Source: Istiophorus platypterus (lineage: Eukaryota > Chordata > Actinopteri > Istiophoriformes > Istiophoridae). Taken from it: a stretch of 64,000 bases of DNA. Within the stretch, counting starts at the first letter, position 1. Each line of letters begins with the position of its first letter. Positions 1-12,730 of this stretch are shown here, piece by piece. The stretch is from the NCBI GenBank assembly GCA_016859345.1, contig CM029121.1:1312329-1376328 (forward strand), in the 5' to 3' direction. The notes beneath the pieces were generated by a model, which made no database searches, was not told where the DNA came from, and worked only from the letters and a program-made list of their open reading frames with translations. The translations under genes were made by a program, and so were the position numbers.

Positions 1-750
1 CAAGAATTTCACAGAACTAGAAGCCTTAAGCAGGAAGACTGGGTGAAAATTCCCCAAACATGAACTGAAATACTCTTAGCTGCAACAAAAATCTTTTATA
101 AGCTGTGATACTTGTAATAGGGTTTTTTTTATAAGTAATGATCATTCAGGGTGGCTAAATCTCTGTTTAAGGCCTTTTCCTTTTTTGTTATTTGTTGAAA
201 CTGTAAAAGATGGAAATGAAAACATAATCTTGCTTAAAATACTAAAGAAATGTGCCAATTGTTACCTTTTGGCCATACACAGTAACAGAACTTTTTGACC
301 AGATGTGAGCAAGTGTTTTCATGCAACTATATCTTAACCCTATGCACAACAGAGCTCTATTATTGTCCAAAAACTGTTATAAAAAAAAAAAATCAGTTAG
401 ACACACCACTGCATGGGGCCGAACTTTCTATCATTATTGTGAACATGCATACCAGAATTTTATTTGCACTTAATATATATGATTCTGCTGCTGAAAATAA
501 TCTTGGACAAACATGCTATTTACTTGAAAAACTACAGTGTCAGGTTGTTTTAGGAAATCAAATTTTTAAAAGAATGAAATTATTTGTAACGTGATTTATG
601 TCTAAGCATTAAGAGGGGGGCTAAACACATTGTTGGCTTTGTTCTTGTCGTACAATTTTTTGACAAGAAAAATAAAGAATAGCTCTATCCTCATCCTTTA
701 AGAGATGCTTTTCGGTTAAAACCCTGGTGGTTTAAAAATGGATAGGAAAC
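1..750. other. fanca intron 14 or possible alternative 3' end
   Basis: No next fanca exon can be recognised on the minus strand here. If the 751 donor is not used, the frame stays open to a TGA at 691-693. A minus-strand AATAAA lies at 464-459. The sequence is AT-rich and otherwise featureless. Confidence 0.4.
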
Positions 751-3700
751 CTTGAACCAGTCGCTGTAGGAAGAGAAGATGCCAGGTCCCTCCAGCGCAC
801 CCTGTCGAGCCAACAAGAAGGCAGCTATCATGTTCTCTAAGTCATAGCCTTCAAATGCAGAAGTCAGCAGCCGAGACAGCAGCTCTGATAGAGGCACAGA
901 AACAGAACAGACCTGACAAGTTTTAACATGGAATTCAATACAACTAAAAGTCTGTCAGCAACAAAAGCGAATCTGGTTTCTATTATTTGTGTTTCCTTGT
1001 GTATAAATACTAGCCTGATATAACAGTCTACTCATGTAGGAAATTAATAATAATGATACCTTTATTTATATAATGTAGCATCTTTCATGACAGTTAGAAA
1101 GTACTTTATGGAAAATAAATAAATATATAACAAATAATTAAATGTTGTTTTAAAACAAAAACAACATGAATTAATCAAACAATTAAAGTACCATCAACTA
1201 AAAGCCATAAGATAAAAGTAAGTATAAAGAAGAGGTTTAAAAGACGATACTGAGTTTGACCTTAAAATTAATTATAAATGCAAATGATTAAATACTTTTC
1301 TCGTTTATGAGAAACTGCTAACCTAAGTGTTACAATTTGATTGACAAGCATTTGCTTGAATGGTGCATCGGGGGTTAATGATGATCAAGAACAGTAAAAC
1401 AGTGGAGGATACATTTCAGTATTTTTCTTTCATCAAACTGGTCAAATTTATTATCAGCACAAAATATAGGTACTTTGAATTTGAATCCAATAATACAGGT
1501 ATCACCGATATTCACTGAGGTTGCTCTCTCATGTTTACCTCTGAGGCTGGGCTGAGCACAAGGGTTGTAGACCAGAAGTGTGGATAGGAAGCACAAGACA
1601 TGTTTCCAGTTGACTTCGTGGGTTTCCAACACCTGCTGCAGGTGACACAGCAGCAGCTCCACGCTGAAGATCACAGCCAGCTTTTACACAAGAGGAACAA
1701 CACAGACAATTCACTGTTAGTTCCATTGCAACTGCCTGTTCCAAATAAAAAACTGAAGACACATAAGCACCTAAAGTAAGGTGGGATTTTTGTTCAGTGA
1801 CACCAAACAGAAAAGTGCTCATCTGAAGAAACCAGTAGTAGAATTCAGATGTTGACTGACATACTATCTGGTTGTTGCAGCTAAGAACATTTTACTAGAA
1901 ATGTACTCGAAGAGTCAGTACTCTCTGTAACTGAAGCCTGTAGTCATTTAACTTGACAGAGCAGAGGATATTTTCTGAGAAGCTAAAAAATAGTTAACTG
2001 TACATACAGGAACCACTAAACCATGAGAAAAGCAGTTTTAATTGTGATAAACTTAACTTTATGAATGTTAAGGTTGCCAAACAAAGTTACACTGGTTATA
2101 CATAACATTTACCTTACGGAATAGAGAGGTCAACAACCTGCTGGCTTTTGCAAAGGTCCACTCGTTCTGCAGAGTAATGGCATCTGACACTGACAAAATA
2201 TGGTTTAGTTGTCTTGCTTCAGGATTTTTAGAAAATTCTTTTTGTTATGCAGCATGTAACAATCTTGCATGAAATGTGAAGAATTTTTCATCTTTAACTT
2301 TATGCCTTTTGATTTAAGTTCATCCTTTACTCACTTAACCTTTCATGGTAACAGAAATTTTCACCAGGGGTGCCCAAACTTTTTTATGCCACTGTATTTC
2401 AAAGTGGTTCTTGTCAGATGAGTGTAGACATTGTTTTTAAAGCAAAACATAAGTATCAATATTATCAGGCAATAACAAGCAACAAGCTGTTAAGATGGTC
2501 TATAACTTGTCTTTACCTGTTAGTCTAGGCTTGTAAGTGAGTATCTGTGTGAGGGAGTGTATGAAGAAACGCTGAAGGGCTTCTGCTGATGCTGAAACTC
2601 CACATAATGAAGCATCAAACATCTGAATCCTGCGCAAAATACAGGGCAGAGACGGAAGAACAGAGAGATCTAATGTCATATATATTTTCAATGCAGAGAC
2701 AATGGTCACAAATCCCTGTTGACCCACTGTTGGTTCAAAGAAGAAAAAATATATAACCTAAAACATTAGAACATTGAAAGCCTTATAAAGATGTGTTTGT
2801 GAATTAAAAATAGCCCAATTAATGTTCATGCTACTGTCTACAGTTTCTTGTGCTTAATTACAGGATTGAAATTCCACAGTCAGTGTTTCATTTTACCAAA
2901 ATGTCTAGTGGCTTTGACTCAGCATGTGAAGCATGCAGAGTGAGCTAGGAGAGCCAGTTACTGTTATTGTTGCACTGACTTAAGCACAGTCTGGTCATAG
3001 GTGCCAGGTGCATTGCTTCAGCATTTCAGGACCAAGCAAGCACCATGGAATTCACACACCAGTGTCAGAATTTAATGAGAACTGCATAGAACAGAAAAAT
3101 CATTCAGAGAGCTGCCATCCTGCTGGCTTAAAGTATTCTATAAAACTGTGCTGAAGATACTAGAGAATCTGCAGAGAAAATCTTTAGAGGGTGCATCAAG
3201 TTTATCATCTCCAGAAGCAGATGAGACTAAAGCTGAAGTTTGTAAAAACATAATTTGGAACCACAAATTCCTGGTTCCTGTTGCAATATGGCAACAGTAG
3301 CTGAAGAATATGAAAATTTTACTGCAGCATAATACACAAGCTGAATCCTTACACATTTTTAGATGAATCTTCTGCTTACAGAACAATAGGTGTGACCATG
3401 TTGTATTTGACAGATGTTTACAGTCAATCATGGATTCATTAATTAGATTAGATCTGAGACTTCTAGTTGATTAATCATTAGTCAATCAAAGGAAAATTAT
3501 TCTGCAACTAATCAATTAAAACAGGAGGATTTGCTGCTTTTCTATGCCTTTTGAGATAATAAACTATGTCTTTGGATTTTAAGCTGTTGGTCCGAAAAGA
3601 TAAGTGATGTAAAGATGTTACCATGGACTTAAAGAAATTGATTTCATCTATCTTCTAATATTTTACTGACTGACTGGATTAACTGAAAAATAATGGTTAG

Positions 3701-6700
3701 CTGTTTATGGCAGACCAAAATTAGATTGAAAGTCACTGAAAGATGTAAGTCATAGAAGCCAGGGTGATTCTTAGAGGCAGAGAGAGTTACAGTTCAAGAA
3801 GTGGTTCAATACGTTAACAATATATTCAATATAAATCTGGTACAGTGTTGCTAGTTGTCCAGCATGTGTTGAAGTGAGACACATCATCTTGAGAACCACT
3901 AACCACTTTGTGAGATGTTTGAATTAATATTTGACTTTGCCTACATGTCTGATAAAGTGGGGAAGAGTAGCTTCAGCCCATCTGACAGACCCACTTAAAT
4001 GAGATTAATGCATCAAAACCCTTTGGTTGGGACTTAATATTCCCTTCCTGCCTGAAGTTTAAGAATATTTCAGCATTTTTGAACTTTCTCACTGAGTTTG
4101 ATGAGAAGGTCAACGACACTCTCATATCTGTACATTAAATATGAAGCTAAAGCAGGAGACAGCTTAACTTCGCATAAAGGGCTGACGACAGGGGAAATAA
4201 CTAAAAAGCAAAACAAATCTGGTTGAGTTTTAAGAAGGGTTGTCTTGAGTGGGTGCATTAATTTCCTGGACTTTACAGTTATTTCCTGATGACCTCAAAG
4301 TGACAAAACTCAGGGAAGTTACTGGTCCCTGCAAAGAAATATTCTGACCCATTACCTCCATAAACCACAACCCATTCTTTATACACTTCTGTTATTGTAC
4401 AGGTTAAACATGAGATACAATGTCTAAGTTAGGAAGCTTAGAGGTGCAGGTAGGCTGATTTTGTGAACTTCTTACAGAACCAGGCTGGTTATGTCCCCCT
4501 TTTTCCTATCTTTAAGCTAATTTCAGCTAGGTAATGATATGACTGTGATATCAATCTTCTCATCTTACTCTTGGAAAGAAAGCAAGCAAGCACATTTCTC
4601 CAAATGTCGGAAGTATTGACTGTGAAGGCTGAAGGCGTAGGGTAAGGAATCTGAAACCAGGAAACCTTTTGGATGAGGTTGAACAGGATGCTCACAGAGT
4701 ATACAAAATCTGTGAAAAATCTATAAATACTGAAGAAAACTATCAAGGCACCAAGATGTGAACAATCAAAGAATCTCCCCAAATGTCTGTGATTGTTTTC
4801 TATCATGTCTTGCAAATTTTTTGTACTTGAGGCTCTTTCTTCAAAGAGAGACCTCAATCTCAACAAGACTATCTGATTATATAAAGGTTAATAAGACAAA
4901 TAAAAGACAGAGAACCAAAGCTCAGCTTCTGCTCCAGAAGATTGTAAAGTCAGACCCTTGTCCACAATGTCTAGAAGCCCTGCAGAAGAAAGACAAAAAG
5001 GAGAGCACTAAAATTAGATGTCTTAGCAGTTTAAGAAGTAGAAAATAGCTTCCAGGGTCCCGTGGTTTGAATCAAAGTACTTTGCTAAATATTTAATCAA
5101 CAGAGAACAAGGTAAGTTGGAGTGGGACATGTAGACTCACAGAAGAGCATTTCATCAAGTACTGAGCAGCAGAGCAGGGAGATCCTCTGGTCCAGGGCTG
5201 TTGGCTCATGGCTCGGCTCAAAGCCAGATCCCACCGAGACTCCAGTTACCACTGAAACATGGACCTTTTCTTAGCTTTATCTTAAACAGAGATTACACTA
5301 GATTACACTACAAGATTAAAGCGACTTAACATTTGGTATTCACAAGTGTACTGAAGGTAAGGTCTGCTTCTTAATTTTTTTGTATCTTGGGTGGTTGCAA
5401 TTAAAACACCTAACCTGCAGTATTTTGTTAACCTTGGACAGACACCAGTTTATTTTCCCTGCTTAGAGTTTCTATTCTAAGTTAAGATAGGTGGCTGCTG
5501 GCTGAAGTGCTATACTTAGCATATTGAAATGAGAGTATTATATGATATTCTCACATAACTCTCCACAATCCACAAATAATGCAGATTTCCCAATGCAGAT
5601 TTCAAAATGTAACAGAATAAAATTAGGAACATTTAACACCCTGTGTAAAATGATCATTAATTCAAAAAATGATTTTAATTCACCAAAAAAACTGTTAGCA
5701 CTTTCTAGCACTGCCATCCCTTAAGCACCTTTTTATTGCTGAAGTTTTTTTTTATTGCTGAAGTTTTTTTTTTAATTTAAAAGAACTTCCTATTGTCTTT
5801 TCTTTTGCACGATATTGTCTCATTATCTTATTGTGCAAAAAATATTTACTTTTAAGGGACAACAAAGATCTAAGTTGAACTAGGCTGTGATTATACGTTT
5901 TTACATGAGAAGAAAAGGAGGAAAAGAATCAAGATCAGAATTTTCGCTGGTGTGGTTCAATTAATTTGTCAGGGAACAAAAATCAGTTCTGATTTTGTAA
6001 TGAAACTTGTTTCCAGGTAGAATCTAAATTCCTTGTGGCCTGACAAACTGATCAGAATAAATTCTCCCAAAACAGCGTAGTGTAAGGTCTAGGTGATAAA
6101 CAATTTCAGTATTCAAATGGGTCTGTGATTAATATTTTAGCCAACATCCTCCAAAATGCACAAATACAACTAGATGAGTGAAGACATCTGTGTCCTTACT
6201 TGACAACACTTTCTGTTGAACTTGTTTGGTCTCATCTTCTCCCTGTGGAGGTTTCCAACTGCACAGAGCCTTCAGCTGAGGCACCAACCAAAATCTCACA
6301 CCTTCATCACTGGAGGGAGAAAAGCAGCAGAAGTGAATGAGGGGCTCACATTTATTCCCTGCAGAAATGTGGCAGTCATGCTTGCAACTTTGATGAACTG
6401 AGGGACTTGAATATCCTTCTTTTCTCTTTTCTTTGCTTTTAGACTGAACTGAACTATTTTTATGAATTTGAACTAGTATAAAATTTGAATAAGGGATCTT
6501 TAAATCTTATCATCTTATCATACTACATCCACAGAGGGTTACTATGAAAACATCCACAGAGGGTTACTATGAAAACAACCTGACAGTCAAGCGTCTGTGT
6601 CTTTTTCTGCCTTTTTCAGCAGAGATTAAAGTTATTTATCTGTGTGATAAATTAGTCTTAGTCTAATAAATTAGAGTAAAGTCAGGACATACTAGTTTGA

Positions 6701-9700
6701 GGTTTTTGAACTACTATGCAACCACCTTGTAAAATTGAATCACTACTGAGAACACTTAACATTGAAAACCATTGAATATATCGCACTGAGGCATTTCACT
6801 CTAAAAACCAAGCTTTATGAATTTATGTAGTAGGATTTCCCAGCTCATTTCTAAATTCAGATACAAGACTTTTATAAATTCACACATTAGGAGAAAAAAA
6901 ATCCAGGTTCTCAGCTGCTCATCTGAACTTTCTTGTTCTCTGCCACCTTTTTAGATCCTTCGTAGTCTGGGTGTCAAAGTTGGAATTTTCCACCATATAT
7001 TTATCAAATCCAATGTAAGAACCCTAAATTTTTTACTTCACTAGAATATTTAGGTACTAAAAATAATAACCTGTTGAATTTGAGCAGCATCAAGATAGAT
7101 TTTAAAATATTACAGACCTCTCTAAAAAATGAAGCCTGAAATCATAGTTTTGAAATTACACAGCTTGTAAGTCATCCAGTTTTCAAGTATAATATCTCAA
7201 TGCTATGAATTGAGTGTAATCAAAATTTTAACATTTTAACAGGTGGTTAAATTTCAGTGAAGTTAGGAATTCAACTACTAAAAGACTGGGACTGTTTTTG
7301 CTTCTATAGTTTCTAATAATAAATTACTGATTCCAAAGTGGTAACATTAATCGCTTGATGTTAGACTAGCTCCACAGCAGCTGATCCTGATGCCTAACAA
7401 GAAGGCATAGTTTGCTTAAAACTGGATTAAAAATCAAATAATTCTTACCTCTCTAAAATGTTCTTCAGAGTGAGGATGTTGTAAAAGTGAAGATGGTACA
7501 CCACTTCCAGCTTGGGTAGCCTCTGTCAAAATACTTTAGATATTACATTTACTACATCAAATGTATCAAGCATGAAAGGACGAGCTAAATGTTTTTTTTT
7601 TACTTTTTATTGTACTTTGAAGTTGTTTTATGTCAATAACAACTAACCATTAATACTGAGGAAATTGTCCTTTTGAGGGACTTTGGACCAACCAAAATAA
7701 AGGGAGTGAAAACTTGGGAAAACTAAGTCTCTGTTTTTTTAGCTTTTATACTTAAAAAATTAATTTCTTCAGCTGCATTTTACAACAAATTCATTGAACT
7801 TAATTAAATTTCAAATTTGGTAAAACATCATGAGAATTAAATACCTTTTTTAGTGCTCATATACAGTGTATGAACATTCTATGATACCAAATAAACCCTC
7901 CCTCACGCACTCACCCAACCACACACACACCCTACCACACACACACGCACGCACACACACCCACCCAACCACCCCCCCCACACCCACCCACCCACACACT
8001 CACACACACCTGATCTCTCCTGTACTCCTGCCAGAGCAATTTAGGACAGAGGGCTCCCTGTGATAGCAATTCTTTGCTTAACTCCAGCAGGACACACAAT
8101 TGGGCCTAGAGAGAAAAGGAATGAGACTTATGTAGATTGGAAAAACAGCAACATTACATCTCCAGGGAAGTTAAACAGAAAATACGAAGTCACTTTGCAT
8201 ATTACACAACCTCAGTGACACAGAGTCAAAAAAGTAACCACACATACATCCCGCTATAGACACTATGCAAAAGCTTTCCTTTATGTAAAAATACCATCTG
8301 TCACATTCTTTAAATGTGGAATTCATGACATCAATCAGATGCTTATTTTTTTGGCAGCTCTTTAGTAAAAGTGCATATTATATATATTTAACGTATCTAA
8401 TTTGGTAATCTGCCTAGTAATTAAGTACAGCAGTTGAAATCCAGAATGCCAGAAATAATAAAAAGAACAAACATTGACAGTCAGTAAAAAAAACAAAACA
8501 TATCTAAAAATAACCACAGAAATCTAAAACAGGTCTAAATTTAAAGTTTATAATATTAGAGTTTTAAAATCTGATGTTGATGTAATTTGTGAATATCCTC
8601 TCTGAGGATCAATAATTTCTTAATGTAATTACATCTGTGCATAGGGTGTATAGCAATGGAAGGAGGTCTTCCCTAATTCAGCATTTACCTATGGGGTGTC
8701 TGGAGTTAGCCAGTCGTGAGATATGCGATGTGTCCCAAAACCAGACATATTAATTCTATACAGTATACACTACATACTCCGCAACATAGTATACTGTTTT
8801 AGCAGTTAGTATACATAGAAAAAAAAAACCCTTACTTCCCCATTTAATACCAACAAGAAATTATACAGTATACATGCACTGTAATACATCAACCTGCAAC
8901 CTTGGAATGCTACTGCCAATTAAACCTCCAAAGAGAAAGCAAATTTTCTTTCTGAGCATTTAACACTCATTTTTAAATTTTGTTTTCTGTGATCTTTCTT
9001 GAAAGGTCTCACCGTGGCCAATGATTCATATGAATTTTATGCAGCTGTCATAAGATCCTCTATTTCCTTTTTGCATTGTAGTGTGGGAGAAGAGTGTCTA
9101 TCGACAGCACATTCAGAAATCAACTGTATTTAATATGCATACTGTGTGGTTTCAGTATACTGCATGGTGTTTCCAGTTTAAACACATTATATTTTGAAAA
9201 CCTGCTTAGTGTTTAATTAGTGGTTTATGGGGGATGTGAAATACTAATTTGACTTCAGAGACTTTAATAAGGATTATCAATAAATTATAACCCATATTAA
9301 AAGTAATGAGGGTTTTCAAAAAGAAAAAAAAATTATATTGTAGAATAAAGATGCTGACAGAAAGAGAAGACTATATTTCTAACACACTCAACCAACAACA
9401 TGTTGATGAGGTGGCTGGTAAAAGTTCAGATAGTCCTTTAGATTCAAGAAATTCTCCACTATAACTTTTGCATAACAGCTCTGACTGAATGCTCAACTCG
9501 GATCATGCCACAACGAAATGTAAGGTCAAATGCCACTGTCGGACACTCACTCTCTGGGAGGAAGTGAGCAGCTGTCTCTTCTTGTCCGCTTCCTCCTCGT
9601 CTTCTCCACTTCCAGTGATCTCCATCAGTCTTTTGTGCATCATCCTCACTGAAAGCACCGCCACTGGGACACCCAGCTGTGTTGCCTGATGCCTCAGCTC

Positions 9701-11110
9701 ACACACTGTCCACAGGTACAATGACATTCAGTAGCTCATAGTGTTTACTTCATGTCAAAGTTAGGTTTTCATCATTTGACACTCTTGTTCTGAGGAGGTG
9801 TTTGTTTTTTGTAATGACTGTGTCTAGCAGCAGGCATCTATAGGCCACAGTATGTTACATGCCCTGCCACTTTACCTTTGGCCACTTTGGCAAAACTTAT
9901 ATACAGCACTGAGGGTATTTCAGAGGGCTTGTACCAAACACTCACCCAGCAGTGACCCTGCAATGGCAGATGGGATACCATCAGACGCTGCTGATTTCTG
10001 CTCACCAGTCTGAACACAGAAAATGTTGCACAAATCTATATTCTACAAAAAGTGTGAAAAGTACAGTATATATATATTAATAACATAAGAATAAAAGGTC
10101 AACAGCTACTAAATTTGGAAATATCACTTTTTTAATTCTTTAAAATCCATTCTACAGTACATAATAAATATACAGTTCACCCAGAAGCTTTAATTCCAGT
10201 TTTTTGGTGGTTTTGAGGCATAATGTAATGCAAAATTCTATATTACCATCCAAAGCGAATAAAATTTTACTTATACAAAAAAAAAAAACATTGAAAGTAG
10301 AAGCTGGAAATCTTTGCATACAGTCTAACCCAAATACAGGCACATTTTTAAAACTAATTTTATGTTATTATATAGTCTGACAGTTTTGACCTTCCCAGTT
10401 TTTACACCCTCTTTCTCAGTTGACAAATTACTGTAAAAATGATTATTATAACAGTTGCTCATTAGCTGTGCATTCAAGTGGTTTTCTTTTTAGGGTCAGT
10501 TCACTTACCCCGACCTCCCTGAGCAGACTGCTGAGGTTCAGCTGCTGCTCCAACAGCTGGATCGCTGCTTCCTGCAGCTGTTGACCATCTTCCCTCCTCG
10601 GCCTCTTCACCACACGACCAGCTGGAAATAAACAGGAGAAACACACAACGCTCAGAACCTCTAAAACGTTCAAATGGACGCAGTTTCAACATATAGTGAG
10701 GGAAAGCCAAAACTAGTCATAATCTTGCATCCAACTTAAAACCAGACATATACCTTTAGTAGGTTATTTTGCTGAAATAAGTTTAAATGGGTTGATTCAC
10801 TATTAAGGTTCACATCAAACTGTACTTGAAAAACTTTCAGCTTAATATGTCATCAGTGACATCAGTATGACATCAGTACCGTTACAAACTTCTGTCATAA
10901 TGACATAACGTTAAACGGGGAGATGTACAGTGATGGACGATAGTCTGGCTGCGTTTTGAGTGTCGTATTTCCACAAAGATTTTATTCAAGGTTAAGGTTC
11001 TATAGGTTCTATAAATAATAACGTTAACTTGGTCCAGCTGATAACTCACCGAGGAGGCTCGACAGAGTCTTCTCCCGAGAGACCGATTCACACGTTGCAC
11101 TCACTGACAT
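751..11110 (-). CDS. fanca: fanca, Fanconi anaemia group A protein, 5' half (gene continues beyond the left edge)
   Basis: FANCA is a scaffold subunit of the nuclear Fanconi core complex that ubiquitinates FANCD2-FANCI during interstrand crosslink repair. Coding exons read here: 11050-11110 (start ATG at 11110, protein begins MSVSATCESVSREK), 10509-10621, 9946-10009, 9551-9705, 8010-8105, 7449-7522, 6200-6309, 5141-5251, 2517-2629, 2113-2189, 1539-1680 and 751-884. All have AG/GT borders and matching phase. Typical FANCA stretches are AGRVVKRPRRED, QATQLGVPVAVLS, LQRFFIHSLTQILT, HLQQVLETHEVNWKHVL and RQGALEGPGIFSSYSDWFK. Several exon lengths (96, 74, 113, 77, 142, 134) equal those I recall for human exons 5, 6, 11, 12, 13 and 14. 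Exon 5141-5251 covers human exons 8 and 9. The counterpart of human exon 10 (67 bp, ending in TG of a split Trp codon) must lie between 2630 and 5140 but was not found. About 440 of roughly 1,400 residues are in the window. Confidence 0.93.
6526..6575. repeat. 25-bp perfect tandem duplication (2 copies) in a fanca intron
   Basis: Two identical 25-bp units beginning catccacagagggtt lie back to back in the intron between fanca exons 6200-6309 and 7449-7522. No coding role is seen. Confidence 0.9.
7917..8010. repeat. CA/CCCA microsatellite touching the fanca exon 5 splice donor
   Basis: A CA-rich and CCCA-rich simple repeat ends exactly where fanca exon 5 (8010-8105, minus strand) ends. On the coding strand, the donor CAG|GTGTGTGTG is itself the first unit of the GT tract. 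Confidence 0.9.
8715..9180. repeat. Probable decayed non-autonomous DNA repeat in a fanca intron
   Basis: Motifs such as cagtatac and agtatact recur in both orientations across this stretch (around 8760, 8800, 8865, 9150), suggesting a worn palindromic element. The ends could not be fixed and the family was not named. Confidence 0.35.
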
Positions 11111-11480
11111 TTTACTTGGCTGAATGTTCAAAAAATGCTCCGACATGTTTTCGACGTCTCAGCCACTGAGCAGTTTAAAGTACTACATTAGCTGTGTTAC
11201 TGTCTGCGTTCAGTCCTTGTGTTAGACAGGCTTCATGGCGGCCGCTGTCTGCGTTCAGTCCTTGTGTTAGACAGGCTTCATGGCGGCCGCTGTCTGCGTT
11301 CAGTCCTTGTGTTAGACAGGCTTCATGGCGGCCGCTGTCTGCGTTCAGTCCTTGTGTTAGACAGGCTTCATGGCGGCCGCTGTCTTTGCTTTTCCAAGCT
11401 AGTCCTCCATGTTTGCCCTCGCGCTCTTCGTTGCCATTGGTCCGTTCTACAGCCAATCAGAATAGACCATCCCGTATCCG
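11111..11480 (-). promoter_or_regulatory. fanca promoter/5' UTR region with tandem repeats and CCAAT boxes
   Basis: The 370 bp upstream of the fanca ATG hold four GC-rich 45-bp repeats, an inverted CCAAT box (ATTGG at 11436-11440) and a direct CCAATCAG at 11453-11460. GC content is well above the flanks. This composition is usual for a TATA-less housekeeping promoter. The transcription start itself cannot be placed. Confidence 0.55.
11201..11380. repeat. Four perfect 45-bp tandem repeats upstream of fanca
   Basis: Units run 11201-11245, 11246-11290, 11291-11335 and 11336-11380, followed by a partial unit. Each contains cttcatggcggccgc, so ATGGCGGC (the core of a YY1-type site) and a NotI site GCGGCCGC occur four times. 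The unit length is a multiple of three, so open frames run through the array (15-residue protein repeats on both strands). Position and composition suggest promoter DNA, not coding DNA. Confidence 0.95.
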
Positions 11481-11519
11481 TTGGACAAACATAAACCATT
11501 CCGGAGTTTTAAAGTCCCT

Positions 11520-11640
11520 AAAATAATAATAAGCTGATATGCTATATTCAACTTGCAAGCTTATTGGGAAAAAAGGACATTGTTTTTACAGGGATGTATT
11601 ACTGTGTCTTAACCTGACATTGTGTTAATAGTTCCTTCTC
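11520..11640. repeat. Dispersed repeat, copy 1 (second copy at 12888-13000)
   Basis: About 85-110 bp beginning near aagctgatatgctata and containing ttattgggaaaaaaggacat recurs in the same orientation 1.4 kb downstream with a few differences. The family was not identified. Confidence 0.75.
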
Positions 11641-12134
11641 AAAACTGTATTAAATTTTTAAAAAAAACTCAACCCAACCATTTATGTATTTGCGGAACAA
11701 AGTGAAGCTCACAAAACTGATCAGGTAATTAAATATGAGAATAATCTTCCCAGACAGGACAAGGGACAAACAGAACAATAAATGACAGAGGGCACATCAT
11801 CCCTCTTCCTCCCTTAAGATGTTGAGCTGGACAACTGACTGACTGGAGGTATGCAGCAGCCAGATTACACTGGTATACAGTGTGCGGTTGAAGCCTTCAA
11901 TCAAAACCTCTGGTACTAAATCGCCACTGTATGCTGTATATAGACTGAAGCTCTGTATACAGTCCTTATTATCTACCATTCCCATGTGTATCAGATTACA
12001 TGATGGTATTTTGGAAGTTTTTTCAAACAGTTATCTAATTATGATGATGTAGTGTGAAATGAGTAAAAATGAAAAAGTTTTTTTCCCCCAATAGAACATA
12101 ACTGTGTTCTAGTTGCACATTATCCCTTTATTCT

Positions 12135-12235
12135 CAGTAGTGGAAGAAATATTCAGATTCTTTACATGAGTATATTTACATTGTCGTATTGTAACAATAC
12201 GACAATGTAAATATACTCCATTAGGATTAAATATC
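12135..12235 (+). repeat. Interspersed teleost repeat fragment with embedded palindrome
   Basis: It begins agtagtggaagaaatattc, the start of a repeat family seen at least four times in this window (also 15775-16080, 44880-45025, 54150-54245). The palindrome 12168-12218 lies inside it. Confidence 0.6.
12168..12218. repeat. Perfect inverted repeat, 25-bp arms with a 1-base spacer
   Basis: Arm 12168-12192 (gagtatatttacattgtc...) is the exact reverse complement of 12194-12218, with a single A at 12193 between them. It would extrude as a hairpin or cruciform. Confidence 0.97.
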
Positions 12236-12730
12236 CTGTATTCCAAATATAAAGGGCCCCAATCAGTGTTAGATTACTATATAGTACTGAGACATTATCA
12301 CTAATATTTTTGATTAATCAAATGTAGCAGGCCAGGATAGAGATATTTTTATCTATTTAATATACTGAAAGGTTGTTTAATCTTTAACAATGCATAATGT
12401 TTTGTGAGCTGGTGATATAGTTTGTAATTAAAATATCAATCTGTAACTATAGCTGTCAGACAAAAGTACTAAATATAAAGTATTAAAAATAATGGTCAAT
12501 TAAAGTGAGAGTAATTAGAACTGTACCATACTCGACTAGATATTTAAATATATATATATATATATATAAAAAGGAGGAATGGACCGACAGGATGATTGGC
12601 ATGGCACAAATGGGAGCATGGACTAGGTGGGAGGGTGCGCTGGAGCGTAAGATAACCTTGCAACAGAACCCCAGTAAAATCAAGTACATGGTCCAAGCTG
12701 TGATTGAAATCTCCACATCAAGTGTTTGTA

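Noticed and set aside
4075..4140. Candidate for the missing fanca exon 10 (minus strand, reading YESVVDLLIKLSEKVQKC)
   Set aside because: It faintly resembles the expected region, but there is no GT donor after the final TGCTG, the entry phase is wrong, and a stop follows.
4489..4866. 125-codon minus-strand frame in the fanca intron
   Set aside because: No similarity to FANCA or any family; AT-rich codon content and no consistent splice sites.
7866..8063. Plus-strand His/Thr/Pro-rich 65-codon frame
   Set aside because: Translation of a CA/CCCA repeat and of the antisense of fanca exon 5.
11201..11380. Possible CRISPR-like array
   Set aside because: The repeats are contiguous without spacers, and this is a vertebrate genome.
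11175..11526. Repetitive proteins of 15-residue units on both strands upstream of fanca
   Set aside because: A 45-bp tandem repeat is open in several frames at once; promoter location and lack of similarity argue against coding.
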